The position numbers and the translations under genes are program-made. The notes beneath the pieces are model-generated. The model was not told where the DNA came from, ran no database searches, and worked only from the letters and a program-made list of their open reading frames with translations. Positions 1-12,636 of a DNA stretch of 64,000 nt are shown piece by piece (the first letter of the stretch is position 1; each line of letters starts with the position of its first letter). This stretch comes from Penaeus vannamei (lineage: Eukaryota; Arthropoda; Malacostraca; Decapoda; Penaeidae). The stretch lies in NCBI RefSeq assembly GCF_042767895.1, contig NC_091552.1, positions 26,768,246-26,832,245 of the forward strand. Reading direction: 5' to 3'.

Positions 1-1
1 C

Positions 2-1090
2 GATTATGCACTTGCAAGTTTTGATGTGTCAAATCTTTTCACAAATGTGCCTCTCGATGAAACCTTATCTATTATTATGGACTCTCTTTTTGATAACGTA
101 AATGAAATTCAGGGGTTGAATAAGATCATTAAAAAAAAAAAAACTTTTGGACATTGCAACTAAAGATATCTTATTCTTTTTCAATGGAAAAGGGGTAGCC
201 ATGGGTAGTCCACTTGGCCCTACTCTTGCTAACATTTTTATGTGTCATTATGAGAAAATTTGGCTACAAGATTGTCCCACCTCCTTTAAACCTTGCAAAT
301 ATTTTCGCTATGTAGATGATACCTTGTTACTATTCAGGTCCAGTGATCATATTAAATTGTTTTTAAATTATCTAAATGATAAACACCCTAATATAAAATT
401 TACTCATGAAGTGGAATCTAATGTCAGTCTACCCTTTTTGGATATCAACATTTCTCGTGACAATAATTATTTTACTATATCAGTGTACAGGAAACCAACT
501 TACACTGGCCTCCCTACAAAAGTCAGTTCTTACATTCCCATTAAATATAAAAGCAACCTAGTTTCAATTTTAATATATAGGGCCTATAAGATATCCAAGA
601 ATTATCACATTTTCCACCAAAGGGTTGAATTTATCATCAGCATCCTTAAATTAAATAGTTTCCCTCTAAATTTCATTTTTGATATAAACAGGAAAACTGT
701 TAATAAATTAGTCTCACCACAGTCTACCCCCCTATCTGTCTCAAAGGATATAATATACATGAAATTGCCATATCTGGGTTCATTAAGTCATAGTCTTAGG
801 AGAAAATTATGTAGGATTATCCATAATAATTACAGTACTGTAAAACTGAAAACTGTATACACAAATTGGTAATTTTTTTCAAATTCAAAGACAGAATACC
901 CACTCCTCTATGCTCTTTCATTGTATATAAGTTCTCGTGTGATATATGTAATGCTATCTATGTGGGTAAAACAACCCGCAATTTCTTTATGCGCATGGAA
1001 GACCATACAGGTTTCTCATACAGAAATAAGAATTTAAAGCTCTCAAGCCCTACTAAGTCTTCAATCAGGCATCACTCCTTTCTCTTATAA
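2..1090 (+). pseudogene. PLE reverse transcriptase / GIY-YIG endonuclease, frameshifted
   Basis: This is a retroelement protein that would copy element RNA at a nick made by its own GIY-YIG nuclease. Three frames are needed to read it. Frame 2 from base 2 gives ASFDVSNLFTNVPLDET (RT motif A) and runs into a 13-A tract at 131-143. The second piece (147-872) has GVAMGSPLGP (motif B, about 192-221) and the catalytic YVDD at 309-320. The third (866-1090) has the GIY-YIG core AIYVGKTTRN near 945-985. The second break lies at about 848-872, where copy A lacks about 11 nt present in copies B/C and has one extra T in a T-run. Between NGK and GVAMGS, several residues usual in this family appear deleted. 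Copy A retains KPTYTGL, where copies B/C have lost six bases. It is not functional as written. Confidence 0.87.
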
Positions 1091-2239
<1,149 letters not shown>

Positions 2240-2495
2240 GCTACAATAATAATGATAATGATAATAATAATATAAAGTGATATTCATAATTATAATAATG
2301 ATTATTGTTTTTATAATCACATTGTATTATGATCATTTTTATTGTTTTATTACTTTTATTATTGGAATTACTATAATTGTCTTTATTGTTATCATTATTA
2401 TAATAAGAAATATAATAATGATTATTACTGCTACATTAAGAATAATGGCAATGATAACGACTGAAAATGATGATAATGGCAACATGAATATATAA
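2240..2495. repeat. imperfect ATT/ATG/ATA microsatellite DNA
   Basis: The segment is nearly all ATT, ATA, ATG and GAT trinucleotides with scattered interruptions. It lacks the CCATTTATAATGA anchor of the ~595-bp satellites, so it is simple-sequence DNA rather than a satellite unit. Confidence 0.7.
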
Positions 2496-3160
2496 AACTC
2501 GTATAGCAATGAAAGTATTGAAGATTGTTGGAACCTATTTTCATTCAAAAACCTAGAAAAACTGTCTCTTCCGATAGAGGGATTTAAGAAGTTGAAACAC
2601 ATGAAAATAAAGGTTTGAAATAAACTAACCCTGTGGAATAGGAACGAGGGTAGAACACAGTTGTTCCTGTGGACGTCTGCTCTCCGTCAGCCGGTCTTTT
2701 GTAAGACGAGTAGTTTTTCTTTGAATATGTTCTTTGAATTGAAACCTTCAATTTATGTTATCCTGTGCATTTATCAAAAGTTCGGTTTTTAGTTCAAATA
2801 TTGAAATAGAGCCGTTCATACTTGAAATAATGTTTTAAAGTATTTTTAGGCTGCATTATAAACAGTAGAACAAAATTATAAAACGAATTAAAGGTTTAAT
2901 GTAATATAGATTGTTATAGAGAACGAATAAACAATATTCCTCGTCAAGAATATCACACTTAACGCTATGCATACACCTTTACTTGCTACGACACTGCCAC
3001 ATTTGGCTTTACCTAAAAATGATAGCGATAATAATGATAATAATAAAATTGATAATACTTATTATCAATGTATTTACGAATATTCCCATGCATAATATAT
3101 TACCATAAGCTTTGGACTTCGTGTTATAAAATCTGAATAATTTTTGTTGATATTAATATG
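2496..3160. other. low-copy AT-rich sequence, nothing recognised
   Basis: This is one of very few stretches in the window without obvious repetition. Frames are short and stop-rich, and no splice-flanked exon or RNA gene is evident. A slightly GC-richer patch lies at about 2,630-2,720. A short ATG/ATA-rich run occurs at 3,017-3,065. Confidence 0.6.
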
Positions 3161-3222
3161 CGCGTGAGTGCGTTTGTGTGTACGTGTACGTGTGTTTGTG
3201 TTTGTGTGTGTGTGTGTGTGTG
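3161..3222. repeat. (GT)n-rich microsatellite
   Basis: Imperfect GT/GTTT repeats become a pure (GT)n run, then pass directly into the GAAAAAACAC...TTTCGC end of an F1 satellite unit. Confidence 0.9.
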
Positions 3223-4423
3223 AAAAAACACTTTCGCTTTTTATTAGTAATTATGAGGATTTTAACATGTAGGTGATTGTGATGATTTTCAATCATAATT
3301 ATAATGATAATTTTGATAATTACTGCAATAATAGCAATAATCAACTCTATTCCAATAATTTTCAGACTAATAATGACAATAGAAATAATAATAACATCAT
3401 TATCATTGTCATTATAATTATTACTATTGTCATTATTATTTCTAGAATTATCATTATTGCTTTTATCATTATAAAAATAGTTATGATGATGAAAATAGCT
3501 ATAATAATTAGAATAATAATCATTATAACTGCAATAAAATGATAATAATGATGATAATCATGATAATAATGACTATAATGGTAATCATAAGAATAATGAC
3601 AGTAATGATAATAATGATAATAATTATTATCCAGTCCATTTATAATGAAATAAAGGCCAAAAGTAATAAAATCCCAGAATCGAAAAAACGGCAAAATCTA
3701 GCGTATTACAGCCTTTTGAGAGAAACGCCGAAAAAAACCTTTTTCGCTTTTTATTGGTGATTATGAGGATTTTAACATTAATTATGGTAATTGTGATAAT
3801 TTTCATGATAATTCCTTCATTATAAGCAAAAATGATGATAATGACGATGATAATGACAATAATAATGATAATAATGATAAAATCATAATTATAATGATAA
3901 TTTTGATAATTACTGCAATAATAGCAATAATCAACTTTATTCCAATAATTTTCAGAATAATAATGACAATAGAAATAATAACATAATTATCATTGTCATT
4001 ATAATTATTACTATTGTCATTATTATTTCCAAAATTATCATTTTTGCTATTATCATTATAAAAATAGTTATGATGATGAAAATAGCTATAATAATTAGCA
4101 TAATTATAATTATAACTGCAATAATGATGATAATAATGATGATAATCATGATGATAAGGACTATAATGATAATAATCATAAGAATAATGACAGTAATGAT
4201 AATAATGATGATAATAATTATTATCCAGTCCATTTACAATGAAATAAAGGCCAAAAGTAATAATATCCCAGAAGTCGAAAATACGGCAAAATCTACCGTA
4301 TTACAGCCTTTTGAGAGAAACGGCGAAAAAAATTCTTTTTCGCTTTTTATTGGTAATTATGAGGATTTTAATATTAATTTAGGTCATTGTGATGATTTTC
4401 ATGATAATTCCTTCATTATATGT
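3223..4423 (+). repeat. ~595-bp satellite, subfamily F1, plus orientation (two units)
   Basis: Each unit has two parts. A ~150-bp anchor begins at CCATTTATAATGAAATAAAG (about 3,638 and 4,229) and includes GTCGAAAA-type motifs and a CGAAAA...TTTTCG hairpin. About 440 bp of imperfect ATT/ATG/ATA repeats follow. The anchors are about 595 bp apart. The second unit is cut at 4,423, just after CCTTCATTATATG, by the TTAGG satellite. Confidence 0.85.
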
Positions 4424-6993
4424 AGCTTTCATGAGGAGAGTCTAAATTTCATTTTCTTACATAAGGTTTAGATTAAATCAGTTAAATGGAGGTTAGGTTA
4501 CATTAGCTCGAATTTGGTTAGGTTAGGTTAGGCTCAGGTTTGATGAGGAGAGTCCAAATTTCGTTTTCTTATATAAGGTTTATATTAAACTAGTTTAATG
4601 AAGGTTAAGTTTCATTAGCTGGAATTTGGTTAGGTTAGGTAAGGTTAGGTTAGGTTATGCTCAGCTTTGATGAGGAGAGTCCAAATTTCGTTTTCTTACA
4701 TAAGGTTTATATTAAATCAGTTAATGGAGGTTAGGTTACATTAGCTGGAATTTCGTTAGGTTAGGTTAGGTTAGGCTCAGCTTTGATGATGAGAGTCCAA
4801 ATTTCCTTTTCTTACATAAGGTTTATATGAAATCAGTTTAATGGAGGTTAGGTTACATTAGCTGGAATTTGGTTAGGTTAGGTTAGGTTAGGCTCAACTT
4901 TGACGAGGAGAGACCAAATTTCGATTTCTTACATAAGGTTTATATTAAATCAGTTTAATGGAGGTTAGGTTACATTAGCTGAATTTGGTTTGGTTAGGTT
5001 AGGTTAGGTTAGGCTCAGCTTTAATGAGGAGAGTCCAAATTTCGTTTTCTTATGTAAGGTTTATATTAAATCAGTTTAATGGAGGTTAGGTTACATTAAC
5101 TGGAATTTGGTTAGGTTAGTTTAGGTTAGGTTAGGCTCAGCTTTTATGAGGAGAGTCTAATTTTCGTTTTCTTACATAAGGTTTATATTAAATCAGTTTA
5201 ATGGAGGTTAGGTTACATTCGCTGGAATTTGGTTAAGTTAGGTTAGGTTAAGTTAGGCTCAGCCTTTATGAGGAGAGTCCAAATTTCGTTTTCTTACATA
5301 ATGTTTATATTAAATCAGTTTAATGGAGGTTAGGTTACATTAGCTGGACTTTGGTTTGGTTAGGTTAGGTTAGGTTAGGTTAGGCTACGGTAAGCTTTGA
5401 TGAGGAGAGTCCAAATTTCGTTTTCTTACATAAGGATTATATTAAATCAGTTTAATTGAGGTTAGCTTACATTAGCTAGAATTTGGTCAGGTTAGGTTAG
5501 GTTAGGTTAGGCTCAGCTTTGATGAGGAGAGTCCAATTTTCGTTTTCTTACATAAGGTTTATATTAAATCAGTTTAATTGAGCTTAGCTTACATTAGCTG
5601 GAATTTGGTCAGGTTAGGTTAGGTTAGGTTAGGCTCAGCTTTGATGAGGAGAGTCCAAATTTCGTTTTCTTACCTAAGGTTTATATTAAACTAGTTTAAT
5701 GGAGGTTAAGTTACATTAGCTGTAATTTGGTTAGGGTAGGTTATGTTATGTTAGGTTAGGCTAAGCTTTGATGAGGAGAGTCGAAATTTTATTTTCTTAC
5801 ATAATGTTTATATTAAATCAGTTTAATGGAGGTTAGGTTACATTAGCTAGAATTTGATTAGGTTAGGTTAGGTTAGGCACAGCTTTGATGAGGAGAGCCC
5901 AAATTTGGTTTTCTTACATAAAGTTTATATTAAATCAATTTAATGGAGGTTAGGTTACATTAGCTTGAATTTCACTTGGTTAGGTGAGGTTAGGTTGGGC
6001 TCAGATTTGATGAGGAGGGTCCAAATTTCGCTTTCTTACAAAACATTTATAATAAATCAGTTTAATGGAGGTTAGGTTACATTAGCTGGAATTTGGTTAG
6101 GTTAATTTAGGTTAGGTTAGGTTAAGTTAGGCTCAGCTTTGATGAGGAGAGTCCAAATATTTTTTTCTTACAAAAGGTTTATATCAAATCAGTTTAATGG
6201 GGGTTAGGTTACATTAGCTGGAATTTGGCTAGGTTAGGTTAGGTTAGGCTCAGCTTTGATGAGGCGAGTCCAAATTTCCTTTTCTTACATAACGTTTATA
6301 TTAAATCAGTTTAATGGAGGTTAGGTTACATTAGCTGGAATTTGGTTAGGTTAGGTTAGGCTCATCGTTGATGAGGAGAGTCGAAATTTCATTTTCTTAC
6401 ATAAGTTTTATGTCAAATCAGTTTAATGGAGGTTAGGTTACATTAGCTGGAATTTGGTTAGGTTAGGTTAGGTTAGGCTCAGCTTTGATGAGGAGCGTCC
6501 AAATTTCGTTTTCTTACATAAGGTTTATATAAAATCAGTTTAATGGAGGTTAGGTTATATTAGCTTGAATTTGGTTAGGTTAGGTAAGGTTAGGTTAGGT
6601 TCAGCTTTGATGAGGAGGGTCCAAATTCCGTTTTCTTACATAAGGTTTATATTAAATCAGTTTAATTGAGGTTAGCTTACATTAGCTGGAATTTGGTTAG
6701 GTTAGGTTAGGTTAGGTTAGTTTAGGCTTAGCTTTGATGAGGAGAGTCCAAATTTCATTTTCTTACATAAGGTTTATATTAAACTAGTTTAATGGAGGTT
6801 AAATTACATTAGCTATAATTTGGTTACGGTAGGTTATGTTATGTTAGGTTAGGCTCAGCTTTGATGAGGAGAGTCCAAATTTCGTTTTCTTACATAAGGT
6901 TTATATAAAATCAGTTTAATGGAGGTTAGGTTACATTAGCTGGAATTTAATTAGGTTAGGTTAGGTTAGGTTAGGCTCAGCTTTGATGAGGAG
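4424..6993 (+). repeat. TTAGG-containing ~115-bp satellite array (contig A)
   Basis: About 21 head-to-tail monomers. Each has a ~97-bp core, running from CTCAGCTTTGATGAGGAGAG through CCAAATTTCGTTTTCTTACA to TTAGCTGGAATTTGG, followed by two to six copies of TTAGG. Monomer length therefore varies in steps of about five around 115-120 bp. TTAGG is the arthropod telomere repeat. The array begins and ends at nearly the same phase (AGCTTT[C/G]ATGAGGAG at both edges), and F1 DNA of opposite orientation flanks it. Some monomers carry TTAAACTAGTTTAA instead of ATTAAATCAGTTTAAT. Confidence 0.93.
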
Positions 6994-8904
6994 GTATCAT
7001 CATAGTCATGATCATCATGATTATCCTTATTATTATCATCATTATTGCAGTTATAATGATTATTATGCTAATTATTATAGCTATTTTCATCATCATAACT
7101 ATTTTTATAATGATAAAAGCAATAATGATAATTTTAGAAATGATAATGACAATAGTAATAACTGTAATGACAATGATAATGATATTATTATTTTTTCTAT
7201 TGTCATTATTTGTTTGAAAATTATTGTAATAGTGTTGATTATTGCTATTCTTGCAGTAAATATCAAAATTATCATTATAATTATGAGTTTATCATTATTA
7301 TCATTATTATTTTCATTATCATTATCATTATCATCATAATTATCATCATTATTGCATATAATGAAGGAATTATCATGAAAATCATCACAATTACCTGAAT
7401 TAATATTAAACATAATAACCATATAATTACTAATAAAAAGCGAAAAGGTTTTTTTTCGACGTTTCTCTAGATTTTACCGTTTTTTCGACTTATGGGATTT
7501 TATTACTTTTGGCCTTTATTTCATTATAAATGGACTGGATAATAATTATAATCATCATTATTATCATTACTGTCATTATTCTTATGATTATTATCATTAT
7601 CATCATTATTGCAGTTATAATGATTATTATGCTAATTATTTTAGCTATTTTCATCATAACTATTTTCATAATGATAATAGCAATAATGAAAATTTTAGAA
7701 ATAATAATGACAATAGTAATAATTATAATGACAATGATAATTATGTTATTATTATTTTTATTGTCATTATTTGTCTGAAAATTATTGGAATAGAGTTGAT
7801 CATTGCTATCATTGCAGTAATTATCAAAATTATCATTATAATTATGATTTTATCATTATTATCATTATTATTGTCATTATCAATATCATCATAATTATCA
7901 TCAATATTGTATTTAAGGAAGGAATTATCATGAAAATCATTACAATTACCTGTATTAATGTTAAAATCCTCATAATTACAAATAAAAGCGAAAATGGTTT
8001 TTTTGACGATTCTCTACGCTAGATTTAGACGTTTTTTAGACTTTAGGGATTTTATTACTTTTGGCCTTGATTTCATTATAAATGGACTGGATAATAATTA
8101 TTATCATCATTATTATCATTACTGTCATTATCATTATCATTATTATCATTATAGTCATTATCATCATGATTATCCTCATTATTATCATCATTATTGCAGT
8201 TATAATGATTATTATGCTAATTATTATAGCTATTTTCACCATCATAACTATTTTTATAATGATAAAAGCAATAATGATAATTTTAGAAATGATAATGACA
8301 ATAGTAATAATTGTAATGACAATGATAATGATGTTATTATTATTTCTATTGTCATTATTAGTTTGAAAATTATTGTAATAGTGTTGATTATTGCTATTAT
8401 TGCAGTAAATATCAAAATTATCATTATAATTATGATTTTATCATTATTATCATTATTATTGTCATTATCATTATCATTATCATCATAATTATCATCATTA
8501 TTGCATATAATGAAGGAATTATCATGAAAATCATCACAATTACCTGAATTAATATTAAACATAATTACCACATAATTACTAATAAAAAGCGAAAAGGTTT
8601 TTTTTTCGACGTTTCTCTCAAAAGGCTGTAATACGCTAGATTTTGCCGTTTTTTCGACTTATGGGATTTTATTACTTTTGGCCTTTATTTCATTATAAAT
8701 GGACTGGATAATAATTATTATCATCATTATTATCATTATTGTCATTATTCTTATGATCATTTTCATTATAGTCATTATTATCATGATTATCATCATTACT
8801 ATCATCATTATTGCAGTTATAATGATTATTATGCTAATTTTTATAGCTCTTTTCCTCATCATAACTATTTTTATAATGATAATAGCAATAATGATAATTT
8901 TAGA

Positions 8905-8992
<88 letters not shown>

Positions 8993-9230
8993 TAACTACA
9001 ATGATGAAGTTATTATTTCTATTGTCATTATTAGTCTGAAAATTGTTGGAATAGAGTTGATTATTGCTATTATTGCAGTAATTATCAAAATTATCATTAT
9101 GATTATGATTTTATCATTATCATTATTATTGTCATTATCATTGTCATTGTCATCATAATTATCATCATTATTGCATATAATGAAGGAATTATTATGAAAA
9201 TCATCACAATTACCTGAATTAATGTTGATA
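6994..9230 (-). repeat. ~595-bp satellite, subfamily F1, minus orientation
   Basis: The reverse complement of the F1 anchor occurs at about 7,530, 8,083 and 8,700, giving spacings of about 552 and 617 bp. Distinctive variants include AATATTAAACATAAT (near 7,405 and 8,550) and, in the anchor near 8,030-8,080, the reverse complements of GAAATCAAGGCC and CCCTAAAGTC. The same variants occur on the plus strand at 39,767-41,280 of contig B. The block ends head-to-head against subfamily F3 near 9,230. Confidence 0.85.
8904..8992. repeat. (ATA)n microsatellite expansion inside an F1 unit
   Basis: About 29 uninterrupted AAT/ATA units replace the mixed ATT/GAC/AAT sequence found at this position in other F1 units. 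This looks like a local replication-slippage expansion private to this unit. Confidence 0.95.
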
Positions 9231-10620
9231 ATAATCATAAAGCCCATCCAAAATGAAAAAAAGCTAAAAGTATTTAAAAAAATCGAAAAAATGGTGAAAT
9301 CTAGCGATATATAGCCTTTTGAGAAAATGGTAAAAAAAAAACTTTTCGAGTTTATGGGATGATTATGATTTCTGCAATAATTCGGCTAATTATGATGATT
9401 TTCATGATAATCCCATTAATAATGACGATAATAATGATAATTATGACATTAATTAGGATAATTATAATAAAATGATAATTATAATGATAATTTGCGTAAT
9501 TAAGGCAATAATAGCAATCATCAACAATATTCTAATGTTTATAATGACAATAACAATAAGACTAACGATGATGATAATTAGAAATAGTAATGATAGTAGA
9601 AATAATCATAATATCGGTATTATTGTTATTATAATTATTACTGTTGTTATTATTTCTAAAATTATCATTATTGTTATCATCATTATAGAAATAGTTATAA
9701 TTAGGAAAATGACATTAATAATTAAGATAATAGCTCTTATAAGGAGTATATTATTATGGCGATAATTACTATAATGATGATGTTAATGCTATTAATGATA
9801 ATAAAGATGATGATAATAATCATAAAGCCCATCCATAATGAAAATAAGGCTAAAAGTATAAAAAACAAAGTCGAAAAACGGCGAAATCTAGCGAAATATA
9901 GCCTTGTGAGAATATGGTCGAAAAAAACCGTTTTCGAGTTTATGGGATGATTATGATGATTTCTGCAATAATTCGGCTAATTTTGATGATTTTCATGATA
10001 ATCCCATTAATAATGACGATAATAATGATAATTATGACATTAATTAGGATAATTATAATAAAATGATAATTATAATGATAATTTGCGTAATTTAGGCAAT
10101 AATAGCAATCATCAACAATACTCTAATGATTTTCATGATAATAACAACAACACTAACGATGATGATAATAATTAGAAATAATGAAAGTAGAAATAATCAT
10201 AATATCGCTATTATTGTTATTATAATTATTACTGTTGTTATTATTATTTCCAAAATTATCATTATTATTATCATTATAGAAATAGTTATAATGACACTAT
10301 TAATTAAGATAATAGCTCCTATAATGATTATATTAAGGGTAATTATGGCGATAATTACTATAATGATGAAAATAATGATGTTAATGCTATTAATGATAAT
10401 AATGATGATGATAATAATCATAAAGCCCATCCATAATGAAAAAAAGGCTAAAAATATTTAAAAAAAACAAAGTCGAAAAAACGACGGTCTAGTGATATAT
10501 AAAAAAACCCTATAAAAAAAGTATAAAACCTTTTAAGAATATGCTCGAAAAGCACCCCTTTTCGAGTTTATGAAATGATTATGATGATTTCTGCAATAAT
10601 TCGGCTAATTATGATGATTT
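9231..10620 (+). repeat. ~595-bp satellite, subfamily F3, plus orientation
   Basis: Anchors read AAAGCCCATCCATAATGAAA at about 9,240 (variant), 9,822 and 10,424, again close to 595 bp apart. F3 shares the framework of F1 and F2 (ATAATGA, AAAAGTA, GTCGAAAAA, CTAGCGATATA, GAGAAT, GTCGAAAA...TTTTCGAG). Diagnostic differences include AATCCCATTAATAATGACG and ATAATATCGCTATTATTG. The switch to F1 at about 10,620 falls in shared GATGATTTTCATGAT sequence, consistent with recombination between related units. Confidence 0.8.
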
Positions 10621-11775
10621 TCATGATGAAAGTAGCTATAATAATTAGCGTAATATTCATTATAACTGCAATAATGATGATAATAATGATGATAATCATG
10701 ATGATAATGACTATAATGATAATAATCATAAGAATAATGACAGTAATGATAATAATGATGATAATTATTATCCAGTCCATTTATAATGAAATAAAGGCCA
10801 AAAGTAATAAAATCCCAAAAGTCGAAAAAAACGGCAAAATCTAGCGTATTACAGCTTATTGAGAGAAACGAAAAAAAATTATTCGCTTTTTATTGGTAAT
10901 TATGAGGATTTTACCATTAATTCAGGTAATTGTGATGATTTTCATGATAATTCCTTCATTATATGCAATAATGATGATAATTATGATGATAATGACAATG
11001 ATAATGACAATAATAATGATAATGATAAAATCATAATTATTATGATAATTTTGATAATTACTTCAATAATAGCAATAATAGACTCTTTTCCAATAATTTT
11101 CAGACTAATAATGACAATAGAAATAATATTAACATCATTATCATTGTCATTATAATTATTACTATTGTCATTATTATTTCTAAAATTATCATTATTGCTA
11201 TTATCATTATAAAAATGGTTATGATGAGGAAAATAGCTATAATAATTAGCATGATAATCATTATAACTGCAATAATGATGATAATAATGTAATAAAGGCC
11301 AAAATTAATAAAATCCCAAAAGTTGAAAAAACGGCAAAATCTAGCGTATTACAGCCTTTTGAGAGAAACGTCGAAAAAAAAACCTTTTCGCTTTTTATTG
11401 GTAATTATGAGGATTTTAACATTAATTCCGGTAATTGTGATGATTTTCATGATAATTCCTTCATTATATGCAATAATAATGATAATTAAGATGATGTTGA
11501 CAGTGATAATGACAATAATAATGAAAATGATAATATCAAAATTATAAGGATAATTTTGATAATTACTGCAATAATAGCAATAATCAACTCTATTCCAATA
11601 ATTTTCAGACTAATAATGACAATAGAAATAATAATAACATCATTATCATTGTCATTATAATTATTACTATTGTCATTATTATTTCAAAAATTATCATTAT
11701 TGCTATTTTCATTATAGAAATGGTTATGATGATGAAAATAGCTATAATAATTAACACAATAATCATTATAACTGA
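10621..11775 (+). repeat. ~595-bp satellite, subfamily F1, plus orientation
   Basis: An F1 anchor lies at about 10,768. A second, shortened anchor near 11,290 has lost CCATTTATAATGA through deletion. The F1-type CCTTCATTATATGCAATAAT and CAACTCTATTCCAATAAT markers are present. The block reverts to F3 near 11,775 in AATGATGATAATAATCATAA. Confidence 0.8.
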
Positions 11776-12618
11776 TAATGATGATAATAATCATAAAGCC
11801 CATCCATAATGACAAAAAATGCTAAAAGTATAAAACTCCCCAAAGTCGAAATAACGGCGAAATCTAGCGATATATAGCCTATTGAGAATATTGTCGAAAA
11901 AAAGCCTTTCGAGTTTATGGGATGATTATGATGATTTTTGCAATAATTCGGCTAATTATGATGATTTTCATGATAATCCCATTAATAATGACGATAATAA
12001 TGATAATTATGACATTAATTAGGATGATTATGACATTAATTAGGATAATTATAATAAAATGATAATCATAATGATAAGTAACTAAGGCAATAATAGCAAT
12101 CATCAACAATGCTCAAATGATTTTCATGATGATAACAATAAGACTAACGGTAATGATAATAATTAGAAATAATAATGATAGAAATAATCATAATATCGCT
12201 ATTATTATTATTATTATAATTATTACTGTTGTTATTATTTCTAGATTTATAATTATTGTTATTATCATTATAGAAATAGTTACAATGAGGAAAATGACAT
12301 CAATAATTAAGATAATAGCTCTTATAATGATTATATTAAGGGTAATTATGGCGATAATTACTATAATGATAATAATGATGATTTTAATGCTATCAATGAT
12401 AATAATGATGATGATAATAATTATAAAGCCCATCCATAATGAAAAAAGGCTAAAAGTATAAAAAACTAATTAAAAAAACGCCGAAATCTAGCGATATACA
12501 GCCTTTTGAGAATATGATCGAAAAGAAAACATTTTCGAGTTTATGGATTAATTATGATGATTTCTGCAATAATTCGGCTAATTATGATGATTTTCATGAT
12601 AATCCCATTAATAATGAC
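11776..12618 (+). repeat. ~595-bp satellite, subfamily F3, plus orientation, interrupted by a LINE
   Basis: F3 anchors occur at about 11,797 and 12,424. An internal duplication of ATTATGACATTAATTAGGAT lies near 12,007-12,048. The unit is interrupted in AATCCCATTAATAATGACGA by the 3' end of the RTE element. About 16 bp of F3-like sequence appears to resume beyond the element, at 16,242. Confidence 0.8.
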
Positions 12619-12636
12619 GATCATCATCATCCGGAG

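Noticed and set aside
4300..4335. GAAACG(T/G)CGAAAA in the F1 anchor as the end of a hammerhead
   Set aside because: There is no CTGANGA and no stem II upstream, so only a short common word is shared.
2277..4471. Open frames rich in Ile, Met, Asn, Asp, Tyr and His; similar ones recur throughout 7,000-12,500, 16,200-28,100, 38,300-42,900 and 52,700-64,000
   Set aside because: They are translations of ATT/ATA/ATG/GAT microsatellite on both strands, overlap each other in opposite frames and have no protein-like composition. None is a gene or a membrane peptide.
5010..5060. Hammerhead-like TTGATGAGGAGAGTCC in the telomere-motif satellite core
   Set aside because: It has TGATGA and a 3-bp GGA/TCC stem, but the first core C is T and GAAA is replaced by AAAT, so two invariant positions fail. 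A chance resemblance is more likely.
4424..6993. CRISPR-like array of direct repeats with spacers
   Set aside because: The repeats are ~115-bp head-to-tail monomers with variable TTAGG number, not short repeats separated by unique spacers, and the setting is eukaryotic.
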